A DNA stretch of 35,621 bases from a bacterium (GTDB taxonomy: Bacteria; CG03), in NCBI GenBank assembly GCA_013791675.1, contig VMTI01000114.1, positions 1 through 35,621 of the forward strand, written 5' to 3'. Positions 1 to 8,527 of the stretch are shown here, piece by piece. The position numbers were made by a program, and so were the translations under genes. Position 1 is the stretch's first letter. Each line of letters starts with the position of its first letter. Below the pieces are notes generated by a model, which was not told the origin of the DNA, ran no database searches, and worked only from the letters and a program-made list of their open reading frames with translations.

Positions 1-114
1 AAAGCCGGACACAGGGTTGAAAGATTGAAGGCTCTCGGAAATGCAATCGTGCCGCAGGTGGCAATAGAAATTATGCGAGGAATTAAAGCGGCAGACCAAG
101 GGAGGTTATTTTGA
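1..114 (+). CDS. C-terminal end of a cytosine-C5 DNA methyltransferase (partial)
   Basis: Only the last 37 codons are in the window, in frame from base 1. They contain RLKALGNAIVPQVA, which matches the C-terminal motif X of C5-cytosine methyltransferases (LGNAVxPxxA), where the helix contacts S-adenosylmethionine. The enzyme transfers a methyl group to C5 of cytosine in a specific site. In phages such genes usually protect DNA from host restriction. The next small reading frame starts at a TTG inside the end of this gene, so the two overlap by 4 bases. The catalytic PC motif and the recognition domain lie outside the window, so the target site cannot be told. Confidence 0.8.
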   Translation, partial: KAGHRVERLKALGNAIVPQVAIEIMRGIKAADQGRLF

Positions 115-284
115 CAGAATCAGATAAACTAATTCACGGCGGAGGGTTTAGGATACGCTCCTGTCGCCAGCTATGCCGGGCGAGCCTTCAATGCCTTACC
201 CCGAAACGCCGGTGTAGCGTCCGCGGGAAGTGTATGTCGGTGAGGCTGAAGATATTTAAGCTGAGGAAGAAGGAGAACAAATGA
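111..284 (+). CDS. Small cysteine-rich basic protein, TTG start
   Basis: The predicted protein has 57 residues. The TTG start is supported by AGGGAGG six bases upstream. The frame overlaps the methyltransferase by 4 bases and ends in an ATGA overlap with the next gene. The middle is rich in Arg and Cys, with five cysteines at about 18, 22, 28, 35 and 41, and the C-terminus is strongly basic. Spaced cysteines in such a small basic protein would fit a metal-binding nucleic-acid binder, but no known family is recognised. Coupling on both sides favours a real gene. The composition and the hairpin-prone DNA (see the rejected half-hammerhead at 203-221) leave open that this stretch is mainly RNA structure. 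Confidence 0.4.
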   Translation: MTESDKLIHGGGFRIRSCRQLCRASLQCLTPKRRCSVRGKCMSVRLKIFKLRKKENK

Positions 285-589
285 GATTTAACAGACACAA
301 ATTCAACGCCATAAGAACGGAGCGCGACGGCATAAAATTTGGAAGTAAAAAAGAAGCCAAGTATTATTCAGATTTGAAATTAAGAAAGTCGTCGGGAGAA
401 GTTATATTTTTTCTGCGACAAGTCCCGATAGACCTTCCGGGGAATGTCAAATATCGAGTTGACTTCGTTGAGTTTCACGCAGACGGCACGGTGCATTTTA
501 TAGAAGTCAAGGGATTGGATGTGCCTATGGGAAAACTTAAGCGCAAACAGACGGAAGCATTATACCCGATAACGATTGAGGTTGTATGA
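281..589 (+). CDS. DUF1064-type phage endonuclease (PD-(D/E)XK fold)
   Basis: 102 residues. The N-terminal pattern DGIKFGSKKEAKYYSDL and the later QVP...YRVDFVEF...VHFIEVKG are the hallmarks of the small phage DUF1064 family, whose fold resembles PD-(D/E)XK nucleases. The putative catalytic set is Glu in SKKEA, Asp in YRVDF and Glu-Val-Lys near residue 75-77. Relatives are found near replication or packaging genes and are presumed to cut branched or double-stranded DNA. That function is known by fold similarity, not shown here. The start overlaps the preceding stop (ATGA), with AGAAGGAG upstream. It sits just before the terminase genes. Confidence 0.75.
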   Translation: MRFNRHKFNAIRTERDGIKFGSKKEAKYYSDLKLRKSSGEVIFFLRQVPIDLPGNVKYRVDFVEFHADGTVHFIEVKGLDVPMGKLKRKQTEALYPITIEVV

Positions 590-629
590 AAGTACTTGAC
601 AGGATTATGCTGAACTGTTATAAGGGATT

Positions 630-1001
630 ATGGCTATTGATAAAAGAAAGAAACCCGTCAAATCGGCGCGCGAACTTGAAAATAGGTTCATCGCCTACTT
701 CGAGGAATGCACCACCAATAAAAAACACGCCCTGATATCAGGACTGGCCCTCGCGGCCGGCGTCAGCTCTACCACCATACGATCATGGCGCGACAAAAAT
801 ACAAATAAGTATCACGAAATTATAACATGGGCTTACGCCTTCGTGGAAAATGGATATGAGAAGCATATGTCTGAAGACCCCGGGCGGGCCGGCGGAGACA
901 TCTTTGCTCTCAAAAACATGGGCTGGAAAGACAAGAAAGAATTCGAAGGCAACTTCACATTCGCGGACATGGTCAAGGCCGCAACAAAGAAAAAAGAGTG
1001 A
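630..1001 (+). CDS. terS: Terminase small subunit / DNA-packaging protein
   Basis: 123 residues. After a basic N-terminus comes a helical block (SARELENRFIAYFEECTT...ISGLALAAGVSSTTIRSWRD) resembling the P22 gp3-like small terminase family. In these proteins an HTH-like N-terminus binds the packaging site and hands DNA to the large subunit. The stop is followed directly by the ATG of the large terminase gene, the usual pairing. The start ATG is preceded by AAGGGATT, a weak ribosome site. The 40 bases between the upstream gene and this start hold nothing else convincing. The product is assigned from its position and helical pattern. Confidence 0.65.
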   Translation: MAIDKRKKPVKSARELENRFIAYFEECTTNKKHALISGLALAAGVSSTTIRSWRDKNTNKYHEIITWAYAFVENGYEKHMSEDPGRAGGDIFALKNMGWKDKKEFEGNFTFADMVKAATKKKE

Positions 1002-2450
1002 ATGGAAATAAATGATTCATCCTGGATTATAAACAAGTATAAAAAAGACCCCATAAGATTTTTAATCGACGTCCTTGACGTTGAGGAAGAATACGTCTGG
1101 GACAAAATGCGAGAAACCGCCAGATCCGTCTTAAACAACAAATACACGGCAGTAAAGGCCGGCCATTCCGTCAGTAAAACTTATCTCGCCTCACGCCTCG
1201 CCTTATGGTTCTTATATTGTTTCGGCCCCAAGGCCACCGTTATAACCACTGCGCCCAGTCAACCGCAGGTAGAGGAAGTGCTATGGCGCGAAATCCGCGA
1301 CGCCCACACAAACGCCAAAATACCGCTCGGCGGCCACATGACGAAAACAAAGCTCGAGCTCGCGGAAAAATGGTTCGCCTATGGCTTTGCGACAAAGAGC
1401 GATACGGTGACGCAGCAGGCCACGCGCTTCCAGGGCTTCCATAACGAAAATATACTCATCATCTTTGACGAAGCCGCCGGAATACTATCCCCCATATGGG
1501 GAGCCTCAAACGGCCTTATGACAGCCGGAAACTGCCATTTCCTCGCGGTAGGCAACCCAACATCATGCGACGGAGAATTCGTGGAGTGCTTCAAAGACGC
1601 CAAATTTAACAAAATAACGATATCCGTCATGGACACCCCGAACTTTAAGGCCGGAAAAGAAATAATCCCCGGACTGTCGGGTCAGGAATTTGAGATGGAA
1701 ATAGCAAATAAATTCGGCAGAGATTCAAACGTATATAAAGCCCGCGTCCTTGGAGAAATACCCACCGAAGATGTGGATTCCATTATTTCAATATCGGACT
1801 TTGAGAACGCATACAAGCATTCAATAACACAGACAGAAGGCGTCCGGCGCTTTGTAGTGGGCGACCCTGCCGATGGCGGAGATGAATCCGTATTCTATTA
1901 TATGGAAGACACCGACATAAAAGACGCCCTTATATTCCAAAAGAAAAATCCGATGGTTACCGCGGGAATGATAAATATATTCATGGAAAAGCACGAAGTC
2001 AACACCTACGCCGGCGACTGTATCGGAATTGGCACAGGAGTAAACGCGGCCCTTGCCGATATGGGGCGGGTTGTCATAGATATTGACAGCCGGCACGGTA
2101 AGCCCCACGGCGTCCCCGATATTTATTATAACCTCCGCGCCCAAATATGGATTGAGGCCGGAGAGGCCTTCTCAATGGGTGACATATTCCTGACATGGAA
2201 GGACGACATCCTGCGAGAGCAATTAACCACCGTTAAACAGACAATGCGCTCCGGCCGCATACTTATAGAGCCGAAGGACGCTTTGCGCACCAAATTAGGC
2301 CGTTCCCCCGATCGTGGGGACACTTATGTCATGGGACTATTCGCCCGCCAGTATGTAAAACCGGACAACCATGTAAAGAGCGACAAAAAATATAAAGAAT
2401 GGAAGAAAAAGTGGGGGCCGGATAACCACGGCTCTGCGATGGCCTGTTAG
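1002..2450 (+). CDS. terL: Terminase large subunit (packaging ATPase-nuclease)
   Basis: 482 residues, a normal length. It drives ATP-powered DNA packaging into the prohead through the portal and cuts the concatemer. The ATPase P-loop is AGHSVSKT around residues 53-60. It has Ser where most P-loops have the Gly before Lys, a variant seen in some phage terminases. Walker B is ILIIFDEAAG, with Asp156-Glu157. The C-terminal RNase H-like nuclease begins at VVGDPADGGDES, with a first metal ligand at about Asp288. Another acidic segment, DRGDTYVMGLFA, is near residue 440 and is typical of the last nuclease motif. The gene abuts terS and is followed by a 241-base control gap before the portal. Confidence 0.93.
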   Translation: MEINDSSWIINKYKKDPIRFLIDVLDVEEEYVWDKMRETARSVLNNKYTAVKAGHSVSKTYLASRLALWFLYCFGPKATVITTAPSQPQVEEVLWREIRDAHTNAKIPLGGHMTKTKLELAEKWFAYGFATKSDTVTQQATRFQGFHNENILIIFDEAAGILSPIWGASNGLMTAGNCHFLAVGNPTSCDGEFVECFKDAKFNKITISVMDTPNFKAGKEIIPGLSGQEFEMEIANKFGRDSNVYKARVLGEIPTEDVDSIISISDFENAYKHSITQTEGVRRFVVGDPADGGDESVFYYMEDTDIKDALIFQKKNPMVTAGMINIFMEKHEVNTYAGDCIGIGTGVNAALADMGRVVIDIDSRHGKPHGVPDIYYNLRAQIWIEAGEAFSMGDIFLTWKDDILREQLTTVKQTMRSGRILIEPKDALRTKLGRSPDRGDTYVMGLFARQYVKPDNHVKSDKKYKEWKKKWGPDNHGSAMAC

Positions 2451-2583
2451 ATTATAATAAGTAAATAAATAAGTCGTGCCCGTAATAACCACCGACCTAT
2501 AAACAGTGTAGCATTTTCCGAAAGCTTGTCAAGTACTTTACTCTAAATTTTCCCCGAAATTCACTGCGCTATATTTTTCCCTA

Positions 2584-2612
2584 TTGACAAGTTTTATCGC
2601 ATATGTTAAAGA
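2584..2612 (+). promoter_or_regulatory. Promoter-like -35/-10 pair before the portal operon
   Basis: A perfect TTGACA at 2584-2589 is followed after 17 bases by TAAAGA at 2607-2612, a moderate -10. It lies in an AT-rich 241-base gap with no gene, upstream of the whole virion-structure gene run. A perfect palindrome starts 7 bases downstream, in the position of an operator or of the first transcribed bases. The consensus match is seen; promoter activity is inferred. Confidence 0.5.
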
Positions 2613-2618
2613 AAAACA

Positions 2619-2641
2619 AGAATAGTATTTAATACTATTCT
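2619..2641. promoter_or_regulatory. Perfect palindrome, possible operator or 5' mRNA hairpin
   Basis: Arms AGAATAGTAT and ATACTATTCT (10 bp, no mismatch) are separated by TTA. The site begins right after a promoter-like -10 and ends 10 bases before the AAGGGGG ribosome site of the leader peptide. No U-run follows, so it is a poor intrinsic terminator. It could bind a dimeric repressor or form a hairpin at the mRNA 5' end. Confidence 0.55.
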
Positions 2642-2659
2642 ATAAAGTAAGGGGGTTAT

Positions 2660-2695
2660 ATGCGGTATGAACCAGTGAAGTGTGATAAAATATGA
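2660..2695 (+). CDS. 11-residue leader peptide coupled to the portal gene
   Basis: The frame reads MRYEPVKCDKI and stops in an ATGA overlap with the portal start. Its ATG has a strong ribosome site (AAGGGGG, spaced 4 bases). The portal ATG itself has only AGTGAAGTGTGATAA upstream and no good site. The simplest reading is that ribosomes load at the leader and re-initiate on the portal. This would tie portal output to leader translation. It is too short to say whether the peptide has any function of its own. Confidence 0.5.
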   Translation: MRYEPVKCDKI

Positions 2696-4512
2696 GCACC
2701 TACGACACCAGACAGCGACAGTTAAAGTCATTTTGGAAAGAGGGCAAAGAAGGAAATGACGGATGGCGCACAAAGGCCAAAGAAAACAAATCCTTTTATA
2801 AGGGAATTCAATGGGAAAAAACAGATGTGGATATCCTCGACGCCGAACACCGACCTCACCTAACATTCAACCATATATTCCCCACAGTTAATCTTATTTC
2901 AGGCATACAACGCCAGAACAAACAGGACATAAAAGTATTCCCCAAGAAAGGTGGAATGAAAGAGCTCGCCGATGTGCTCACCGCGGCCGCAAAGAACGTC
3001 ACCGACGAATCAAACGGCGAATACCTCACCTCAATGGCCTTCTTTGACGGCCTCGTAACCGCCAAGGGTTGGCTCGGCCTTGACATAACCTACGACGACG
3101 AGCCGGTAAACGGTGAAATAGTAATGGAGAGATACTCCCCGTTCAGTATAATTGAAGACCCTAACTGTGAGAACTATGACCTCAATACCAGCAAATACAT
3201 AATCCGTACCTTCTGGTGGGACAAAGAGGCTATCCGGCTCGCATACCCGAAAGTCAAAGAACTTAACATCGGGCTTGACGCCATAGCGCAGAGCGAACCT
3301 GACGACGTGCAGACGATATCCTTCGAAACCGACACCTATCAGGACGCTACGGACGACGAAACAAAAAACCCCAATAAAATACGATACAAAATCCGAAAAT
3401 ACTTCTGGCGCACCTATGAGCGCCGAAGTTTCCTAATCAACAAAGCGTCGCTTGAAGTCCAGCTCATAAATAAAAGCAGAATGGACGAGGTGGCGGCGAT
3501 TATGAAATCGAAACTCGGCTCCGGCTGGACTATTCAGGAAAGGATTATACCGATACTTCATAGAACCACAATGGTCGGCGAACTCGAGCTCGAACACGAA
3601 GATAACCCCTACGGCGAAGAAATAAGCGCCTATCCTATAAAGAGATTTTGCCCGTATTGGATAGATGGCGACCCCCTGGGGGCTGTTGACAACCTAAAGG
3701 ATCCGCAGCGCGAGCTCAATAAGCGGTATTCACAGCTTCTGCACCACCTCAACCATTCCGCGAACTCCGGCTTTATCGGCCCCGAAGGCTGGGAAGTAGA
3801 AACCAAAGAGGAAGTAGCAGCCTTCGCGTCAAAGCCCGGAGCCAACATCCATTACAAGCTCAACAAAAAGCCGGAGCGTATCGTGCCTACGACACTATCG
3901 TCCGGACATCTTGCGGCCTCACAATACGGCGCCGCCAACATCAAAATTATATCCGGCGTCAATGCCGACTTGCGCGCGGAAGATACATCACGATCGGATT
4001 CCGGCATAGCCATGCAGGAACGCAAAGCGCAGGGTGCTCTGGTTTCGGAAATCATATTCGACAATTTCCGCTATACCCAGCAGATGTTTAATGAAACGCT
4101 CGTAGACTTTATAAGGAAAAGCGGGTCATTAACGGATATCGAAATAAAAGATATCGCAATCAATGCCGGAGTGCCGGAATTTGATATAGAATTGCTCAAG
4201 CACAGAGCCGCGGGGAAATATGGCATTAAGGTATCGCAGAGCCAGCACTCGCCGACCACAAGATTGTCGAACTTCTCAATGCTCTTGGAAGCGGCCAAGG
4301 CCGGCATGCCAATACCAATGGACGTGTTGCTTGAAATGAGCGATATACCGAATAAGAAAGAAATCATAGCAAGAATACAACAGCAACAGCAGGAAGAAAA
4401 ACAGCGCGAGGATATCAAAATCCAATCGCAGGCAAACGCTATGAACGCCAAAGCCGCCCAAGCGCAGAATCAGGGTGGCCCGCAACCGGGCGGACAATCT
4501 CCGGGGGCTTGA
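2692..4512 (+). CDS. Portal protein, P22-like
   Basis: 606 residues. The portal is the twelve-fold ring at one head vertex through which DNA is packaged and ejected, and it nucleates capsid assembly. The N-terminus (DTRQRQLKSFWKEGKEGND..W...AKENKSFYKGIQW) and the following RPHLTFNHIFPTVNLISGIQ match the P22-type portal family. So do the length and the C-terminal Gln/Asn-rich tail (residues about 560-606). A long helical segment with QRELNKRYSQLLHHLNHSANSG near residue 345 fits the wing/stem of this family. It follows the terminase and precedes the scaffold, as in P22-like orders. The start lies in an ATGA overlap with an 11-codon leader. Confidence 0.9.
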   Translation: MSTYDTRQRQLKSFWKEGKEGNDGWRTKAKENKSFYKGIQWEKTDVDILDAEHRPHLTFNHIFPTVNLISGIQRQNKQDIKVFPKKGGMKELADVLTAAAKNVTDESNGEYLTSMAFFDGLVTAKGWLGLDITYDDEPVNGEIVMERYSPFSIIEDPNCENYDLNTSKYIIRTFWWDKEAIRLAYPKVKELNIGLDAIAQSEPDDVQTISFETDTYQDATDDETKNPNKIRYKIRKYFWRTYERRSFLINKASLEVQLINKSRMDEVAAIMKSKLGSGWTIQERIIPILHRTTMVGELELEHEDNPYGEEISAYPIKRFCPYWIDGDPLGAVDNLKDPQRELNKRYSQLLHHLNHSANSGFIGPEGWEVETKEEVAAFASKPGANIHYKLNKKPERIVPTTLSSGHLAASQYGAANIKIISGVNADLRAEDTSRSDSGIAMQERKAQGALVSEIIFDNFRYTQQMFNETLVDFIRKSGSLTDIEIKDIAINAGVPEFDIELLKHRAAGKYGIKVSQSQHSPTTRLSNFSMLLEAAKAGMPIPMDVLLEMSDIPNKKEIIARIQQQQQEEKQREDIKIQSQANAMNAKAAQAQNQGGPQPGGQSPGA

Positions 4513-4516
4513 TGAA

Positions 4517-4548
4517 CATGCTAAAGCATGGTAGGGTAACTTGCACCC
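4517..4548 (+). other. Two small hairpins in front of the scaffold gene
   Basis: CATGCT/AGCATG (4517-4522 with 4525-4530) and GGGT/ACCC (4534-4537 with 4545-4548) sit in the 57-base gap, just before the AAGGAAGGAGG ribosome site. No terminator U-run follows. A 21-codon frame beginning at 4512 crosses them and runs into the next gene, but nothing supports it as a gene. Confidence 0.35.
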
Positions 4549-4569
4549 AAAGCAAGGAAGGAGGCCGAA

Positions 4570-5337
4570 ATGGCTGATGGAACAGATGGATTAAAAGATG
4601 ATGGGAAGGGAAGAACACCCGAAGATGTGAGAAAAGAGCTTTTTGAAAAGCTGGCGGAAACTGGTTATAGAGTAGAGGACGATGAAAGGTTCAAAGGCCT
4701 CATCGCTGATAATCAGAAAGAGCGTAATGCTCGCCATTCAGCAGACGAAGAACTCGCGCGTTTAAGGGAGGAGAATGGAATGTTATCAGAAGAACTTGCG
4801 GGCAAAAAAAACCCGAACTCCGGGGGAACACTGGAGGGAAAATCTGACGATGAGTTATTGACCGTCGGAGCCGTAAAAAATCTTCTGAAACAGGCAAGTG
4901 AGCAGACAGAGGAATATGACAAGAAACAGCGTCAGGCGGAATTTACCCGTAAAATGCGGGATTCCGAGGAAGCTGCGAAAGAAAAGTTTACTGTCGCAAA
5001 GGTCGGAGAAGGACTTGATTTTATGTCAGTACTCGAAGGGTGGAAAAGAATTGTTGCTAAAAATCCCGGCTATGCGGCCGTGATAAACAACTCTAAAAAC
5101 CCCGCCGAGGAAGCATATAAGATAGGACTGACCGACCCCGAAATAGCTCAACGTGTCGCCAACTCCACAAATTCACAACTTCTCGCGAAGATGAAAACAG
5201 GTGGCAGCGGTTTTATACCGAAAGGCGGAGTTAAAAGCGGCGGAGCTTTAGAGGATTTAAGCCAAACAGAATTAATGGCTATGGACACCTCTGAACTTGA
5301 AAAATCCATACGCGAAGACGAAGCCAACGCCAAATGA
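4570..5337 (+). CDS. Probable head scaffolding protein
   Basis: 255 residues, highly charged and mostly helical, with coiled-coil-like stretches at about residues 40-80 and 95-140 (KERNARHSADEELARLREEN, EQTEEYDKKQRQAEFTRKMR). No enzyme motif is visible. A charged helical protein of this size between portal and major capsid is the standard place for the scaffold, which guides capsid assembly and leaves the prohead. The C-terminus holds a glycine-rich patch, then acidic helices ending LEKSIREDEANAK. A strong AAGGAGG site precedes the ATG. The assignment rests on composition and position, because scaffolds share little sequence. Confidence 0.6.
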   Translation: MADGTDGLKDDGKGRTPEDVRKELFEKLAETGYRVEDDERFKGLIADNQKERNARHSADEELARLREENGMLSEELAGKKNPNSGGTLEGKSDDELLTVGAVKNLLKQASEQTEEYDKKQRQAEFTRKMRDSEEAAKEKFTVAKVGEGLDFMSVLEGWKRIVAKNPGYAAVINNSKNPAEEAYKIGLTDPEIAQRVANSTNSQLLAKMKTGGSGFIPKGGVKSGGALEDLSQTELMAMDTSELEKSIREDEANAK

Positions 5338-5363
5338 TTTCATAAAGGAAAAAGGTAAATAAA

Positions 5364-6425
5364 ATGGCAGATACACAATTTTTGACAGGGAATGCCGCGA
5401 CTATCACAAAATGGTCAGCGATTCTTATGAAGCAGGCGCTCAAGCAGATGTATTTGAGCAAATTTTCAAGCACGAAAGATTCATCCATTTTTCAGGTAAA
5501 ATCTGAACTCACCAAAGCGAAGGGCGACAAAATCACCTTCGGTCTGCGGATGAAACTCTCCGGTGCCGGCGTTACAGGAGATTCCGACATCGAGACAGCC
5601 GAGGAGGCGATGGTATTCTATGACGATCAGGTCGTTGTTGACCTACGTATGAATGCCGTTAAGGCCGCCGGTAAGATGACGTTGCAGAGGACTGCATACA
5701 ACATCAAAGCGGAAGCCAAAGACGCACTCGCTGACTGGGCTGCTGAAATTCTTGATGAAGACATGGTTTACGCCCTTTCCGGCATTGCCAATGCCGCCGG
5801 AACGATTGCCGTCAACGCCCCGAGCACAAACCGTGTGTGGTACGGCGGGCAGACTTCCGCGGGCGTGGTAACAGCAAACCTTGCCTCTGACGCTGCTATA
5901 ACCAGCTCAACCGACCATTTGTTCGGAACGAAGGTTATATCGCTCATCAAGAGAAAAGCGAAAGCCGCAAGTCCGAAAATCAGACCTGTCATGGTCGACG
6001 GAAAAGAAATGTACGTGATACTCATCAGCCCGCTTCAGAACAAATCTCTGCGGGCAGACGCCGACTGGCTGAACGCGCAGCGTAATGCCAACTGGAGAGG
6101 GAGCAAGAATCCTATCTTCGATGGCGCTGACGGAGTATGGGACAACGTCGTTGTTCATGAGTACGACCGAATTCTCACAAGAGCTTTGGGCGAATCTTTT
6201 GAAGCCGGCGACGTATGTGGTATTGCCACAGCCCGCGCACTTTTCTGCGGAGCACAGGCCGGAGTTATCGGCTGGGCGCAGTATCTGGCGTGGTATGAGA
6301 AAATGTTCCAGTACGGCAGAGTGCCTGGCGTAGCCACGGACATGATCTATGGCGTAAAGAAAACAGAGTACAACAGCGAAGACTTCGGAGTCATAGCCGT
6401 TGACACTGCAATCGTAGAGGACTAA
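5364..6425 (+). CDS. Major capsid protein, N4 gp56 family
   Basis: 353 residues. The N-terminus (W...L..QALKQMYLSKF, then KGDKITFGLRMKLSGAGVTGD) and the conserved block DDQVVVDLRMNAVKAAGKMT are typical of the N4-gp56/DUF4043 major capsid family, which has an HK97-like fold. The C-terminal half carries RALFCGAQAGVIGWAQ and YGRVPGVATDMIYGVKKTEYNSEDFGVIAVDTA, also family hallmarks. Hundreds of copies would form the icosahedral shell. The P22-like portal next to an N4-type capsid is a mosaic seen in environmental podoviruses. A good AAAGG ribosome site lies upstream. Confidence 0.9.
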   Translation: MADTQFLTGNAATITKWSAILMKQALKQMYLSKFSSTKDSSIFQVKSELTKAKGDKITFGLRMKLSGAGVTGDSDIETAEEAMVFYDDQVVVDLRMNAVKAAGKMTLQRTAYNIKAEAKDALADWAAEILDEDMVYALSGIANAAGTIAVNAPSTNRVWYGGQTSAGVVTANLASDAAITSSTDHLFGTKVISLIKRKAKAASPKIRPVMVDGKEMYVILISPLQNKSLRADADWLNAQRNANWRGSKNPIFDGADGVWDNVVVHEYDRILTRALGESFEAGDVCGIATARALFCGAQAGVIGWAQYLAWYEKMFQYGRVPGVATDMIYGVKKTEYNSEDFGVIAVDTAIVED

Positions 6426-6445
6426 GGTCTGGGAGGTATAAAACT

Positions 6446-7870
6446 ATGAGCTATTTTAAAGCCTTAGTGATTACTCTCTTATTGTCTGTCGCTGCCTTTG
6501 CTGCAGTCGGAGCACCATATGTGAATTACAACTTCACTGTGGTGGACGAGAACGGCGACCCCATAACGGGGGGCTTGAATGCGTATATTTACAACACCTC
6601 TGATTCTTCAGTTACGATCAAAGCCGATGGGCAGGGGATTGGCACAAAAACCAATCCTATCTACTTCACGACAAATGGACTTGTTTCCTTCTTCACAAAG
6701 GAGACTTCCATAAATGTCATTGTCGTAGATACGCCGACAATAACGAGAACAATGAAATGGTCAAGTATGCCAGTGACAAAGCACAGGATTGTCTTTCCGA
6801 AAGCATGGACGACAATTGTGGTTGATGAAGCCATTACTGTATCGGGGACTATTGCAGCCTCCGATGTCACGGCAACCTACGGGGTGGGCGCCGCCACAGG
6901 TGTTTTTTCAAGCACACTTGCGGCCGCAACACTAAACACAGGCCAGGGAGCAAACGAGCTCTACGCCATGAGCCAGGACGTGGAATCTACTGACGCAGTA
7001 ACATTCAGAAATGTTGCGGCGACGTGGGGCGTAACAGGAGCGACCTTCACCTTCACAGGCGCGGGTAACGCGGCCACGATCAACACAGGGCAAGGTGCGA
7101 ATGAAGTTTACGCTATGAACCAGGACGTCGAGACCACCGATGATGTTACCCACAGAAATGTGACAGCGACATTCGGTGTAACCGCGGCCACCTTAACAGT
7201 GGTGACAAGCCTTGACTTCCCTGCCGGCTCTGTAGCGGGAGCTGACTTGGTGAGCGACAGCGTAACTGACACGCAACTGGCCTACAATACCGGACAGGAT
7301 TTAACGACAGCGAGCGACCCTACGTTCAGGGACGCAACGGTGACTTATGGTATTGATGTTGGAACGGTAGAGGCGTCTGGGGTTATAGACACAGCGTCCA
7401 CTATTGAGGCCGGCAGCGGTAACATAACAATCGTGAATGCGACCGGAAATCTTGACGGCGAAGTGATTGCCGACAACACCATTGACACTGACAGTGTCGA
7501 CTGGGGTGCCGGAACCGGGCAGATTGGTTTCCATTCACTGGCGACAATCGCGGTAGTGTTTGATTCCTCAACCATAACCACAACGGATATGGGGAAAATC
7601 TACATTTCCACGAAGACATTGCCTGCGTCATTTACATTACCGTATTCGTCAAACACGATTGACAACGGCTGTGTGATGATTAAGAACACCGGCGGGTCAA
7701 ATATCTATTCAGTCATTCCTTCGGGAACTGATCAGATAGATTTGGCCGGCGCGAGTGTGGCCTACGACGGCATTGACGCGGATAACGACTTCGTTGTCCT
7801 ATACAATGACGCGGGGGCCGCAGGTGTTGCTGGAAACTGGTATATCCTCGGGAAGAACGGTAGCCAGTAA
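6446..7870 (+). CDS. Repeat-containing fibre or decoration protein with a signal peptide
   Basis: 474 residues. It starts with a Sec-type signal (basic start, then ALVITLLLSVAAFAAVGA), with likely cleavage near residues 19-23. That is unusual for a virion gene directly after the capsid gene. The middle has three imperfect repeats starting near residues 163, 212 and 280. Their core is NTGQGANEVYAMNQDVETT followed by an NV.ATFGVTAAT-like strand, a pattern common in phage fibres. The C-terminus (from about 380) is beta-rich. No enzyme motif is seen. It may be a head fibre, a decoration protein or an exported host-surface protein. GGGAGG gives a clear start. Confidence 0.55.
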   Translation: MSYFKALVITLLLSVAAFAAVGAPYVNYNFTVVDENGDPITGGLNAYIYNTSDSSVTIKADGQGIGTKTNPIYFTTNGLVSFFTKETSINVIVVDTPTITRTMKWSSMPVTKHRIVFPKAWTTIVVDEAITVSGTIAASDVTATYGVGAATGVFSSTLAAATLNTGQGANELYAMSQDVESTDAVTFRNVAATWGVTGATFTFTGAGNAATINTGQGANEVYAMNQDVETTDDVTHRNVTATFGVTAATLTVVTSLDFPAGSVAGADLVSDSVTDTQLAYNTGQDLTTASDPTFRDATVTYGIDVGTVEASGVIDTASTIEAGSGNITIVNATGNLDGEVIADNTIDTDSVDWGAGTGQIGFHSLATIAVVFDSSTITTTDMGKIYISTKTLPASFTLPYSSNTIDNGCVMIKNTGGSNIYSVIPSGTDQIDLAGASVAYDGIDADNDFVVLYNDAGAAGVAGNWYILGKNGSQ

Positions 7871-7880
7871 AGTATTGTGC

Positions 7881-7922
7881 GGGGAGGTTGCCCTTTGTGT
7901 AAAAGCAATGGGTGGCCTCCCC
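7881..7922 (+). other. Strong stem-loop between structural genes
   Basis: GGGGAGG (7881-7887) pairs with CCTCCCC (7916-7922). The stem continues inward as TTGCCC with GGGTGG through wobble pairs, making 13 bp around a 16-base loop. The ribosome site of the next gene (ACGGAGG) begins just after the stem. No U-run follows, so it may be an mRNA-processing or stability hairpin rather than a terminator. Confidence 0.55.
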
Positions 7923-7939
7923 CACGGAGGTAACAATCA

Positions 7940-8518
7940 ATGGCAATAGAAAAATCTGAAATTCTGGCAATAATAAATTCGCGTCTTAACAGGGCTGAAA
8001 CCGACATAGACGAAGAAATAAGGTCAGTGCTCTATGATATAAGTACCCGCGCCAATTTCATAAATAAGGAAGCGACCGCAGATACCACGGCAAGCACAAA
8101 CTATTACGCCGTGCCTGCCGACTTCAAGGATATGACCGTCATAAAAGCTGACGACGCCACACCACTTGACAAAATAACATTTGAGAATTTTCAAAAGAAA
8201 ATAGCGGAAGTTACGGGAACAAGCGAACCGAATGAATACTCAATAAAGAATGATTTTATATGGCTCTACCCGAACCCCGACAAAGTTTATACGCTGACGA
8301 TGTTTTATTCCATATTCCACCCGAATGACGTGGACACCATAGAATTCGGCGAACTGTTCAGGGAGTGCATTTATCAGGGAGTACTCGCAAAAATATGCGA
8401 GAAATACGAGGACTGGACAGCCGTGTCTTCACATATGACATTATACGAAGCTGAAATACAGAAGCGGAAAGACGCCCTTGACGAACCTATGTTCTTTTTG
8501 AAGGGCAACAATATATAG
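7940..8518 (+). CDS. Head-tail adaptor / tail accessory protein (short-tail type)
   Basis: 192 residues. The pattern runs from an N-terminal helix (EILAIINSRLNRAETDIDEEI) through YYAVPADFKDMTVIK and WLYPNPDKVYTLTMFYSIFHP to LFRECIYQGVLAKICEKYED. It is like the small adaptor proteins (P22 gp4, T7 gp11 class) that sit under the portal and connect the nozzle. The phrase YPxPD..YTL and the final helical part are the most recognisable pieces. It is followed by a fibre gene and the nozzle gene, in keeping with this role. The family call is by pattern only. Confidence 0.5.
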   Translation: MAIEKSEILAIINSRLNRAETDIDEEIRSVLYDISTRANFINKEATADTTASTNYYAVPADFKDMTVIKADDATPLDKITFENFQKKIAEVTGTSEPNEYSIKNDFIWLYPNPDKVYTLTMFYSIFHPNDVDTIEFGELFRECIYQGVLAKICEKYEDWTAVSSHMTLYEAEIQKRKDALDEPMFFLKGNNI

Positions 8519-8527
8519 GAGGCAATT

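Noticed and set aside
203..221. Half-hammerhead: GAA, then ACGC/GCGT and C, as in the real ribozyme
   Set aside because: The nearest CUGANGA sequences (246-252 and 261-267) cannot form stems I and II with it, so the fold does not close.
586..735. 49-codon frame overlapping the small terminase start
   Set aside because: It lies mostly inside terS in another frame and has no ribosome site or motif.
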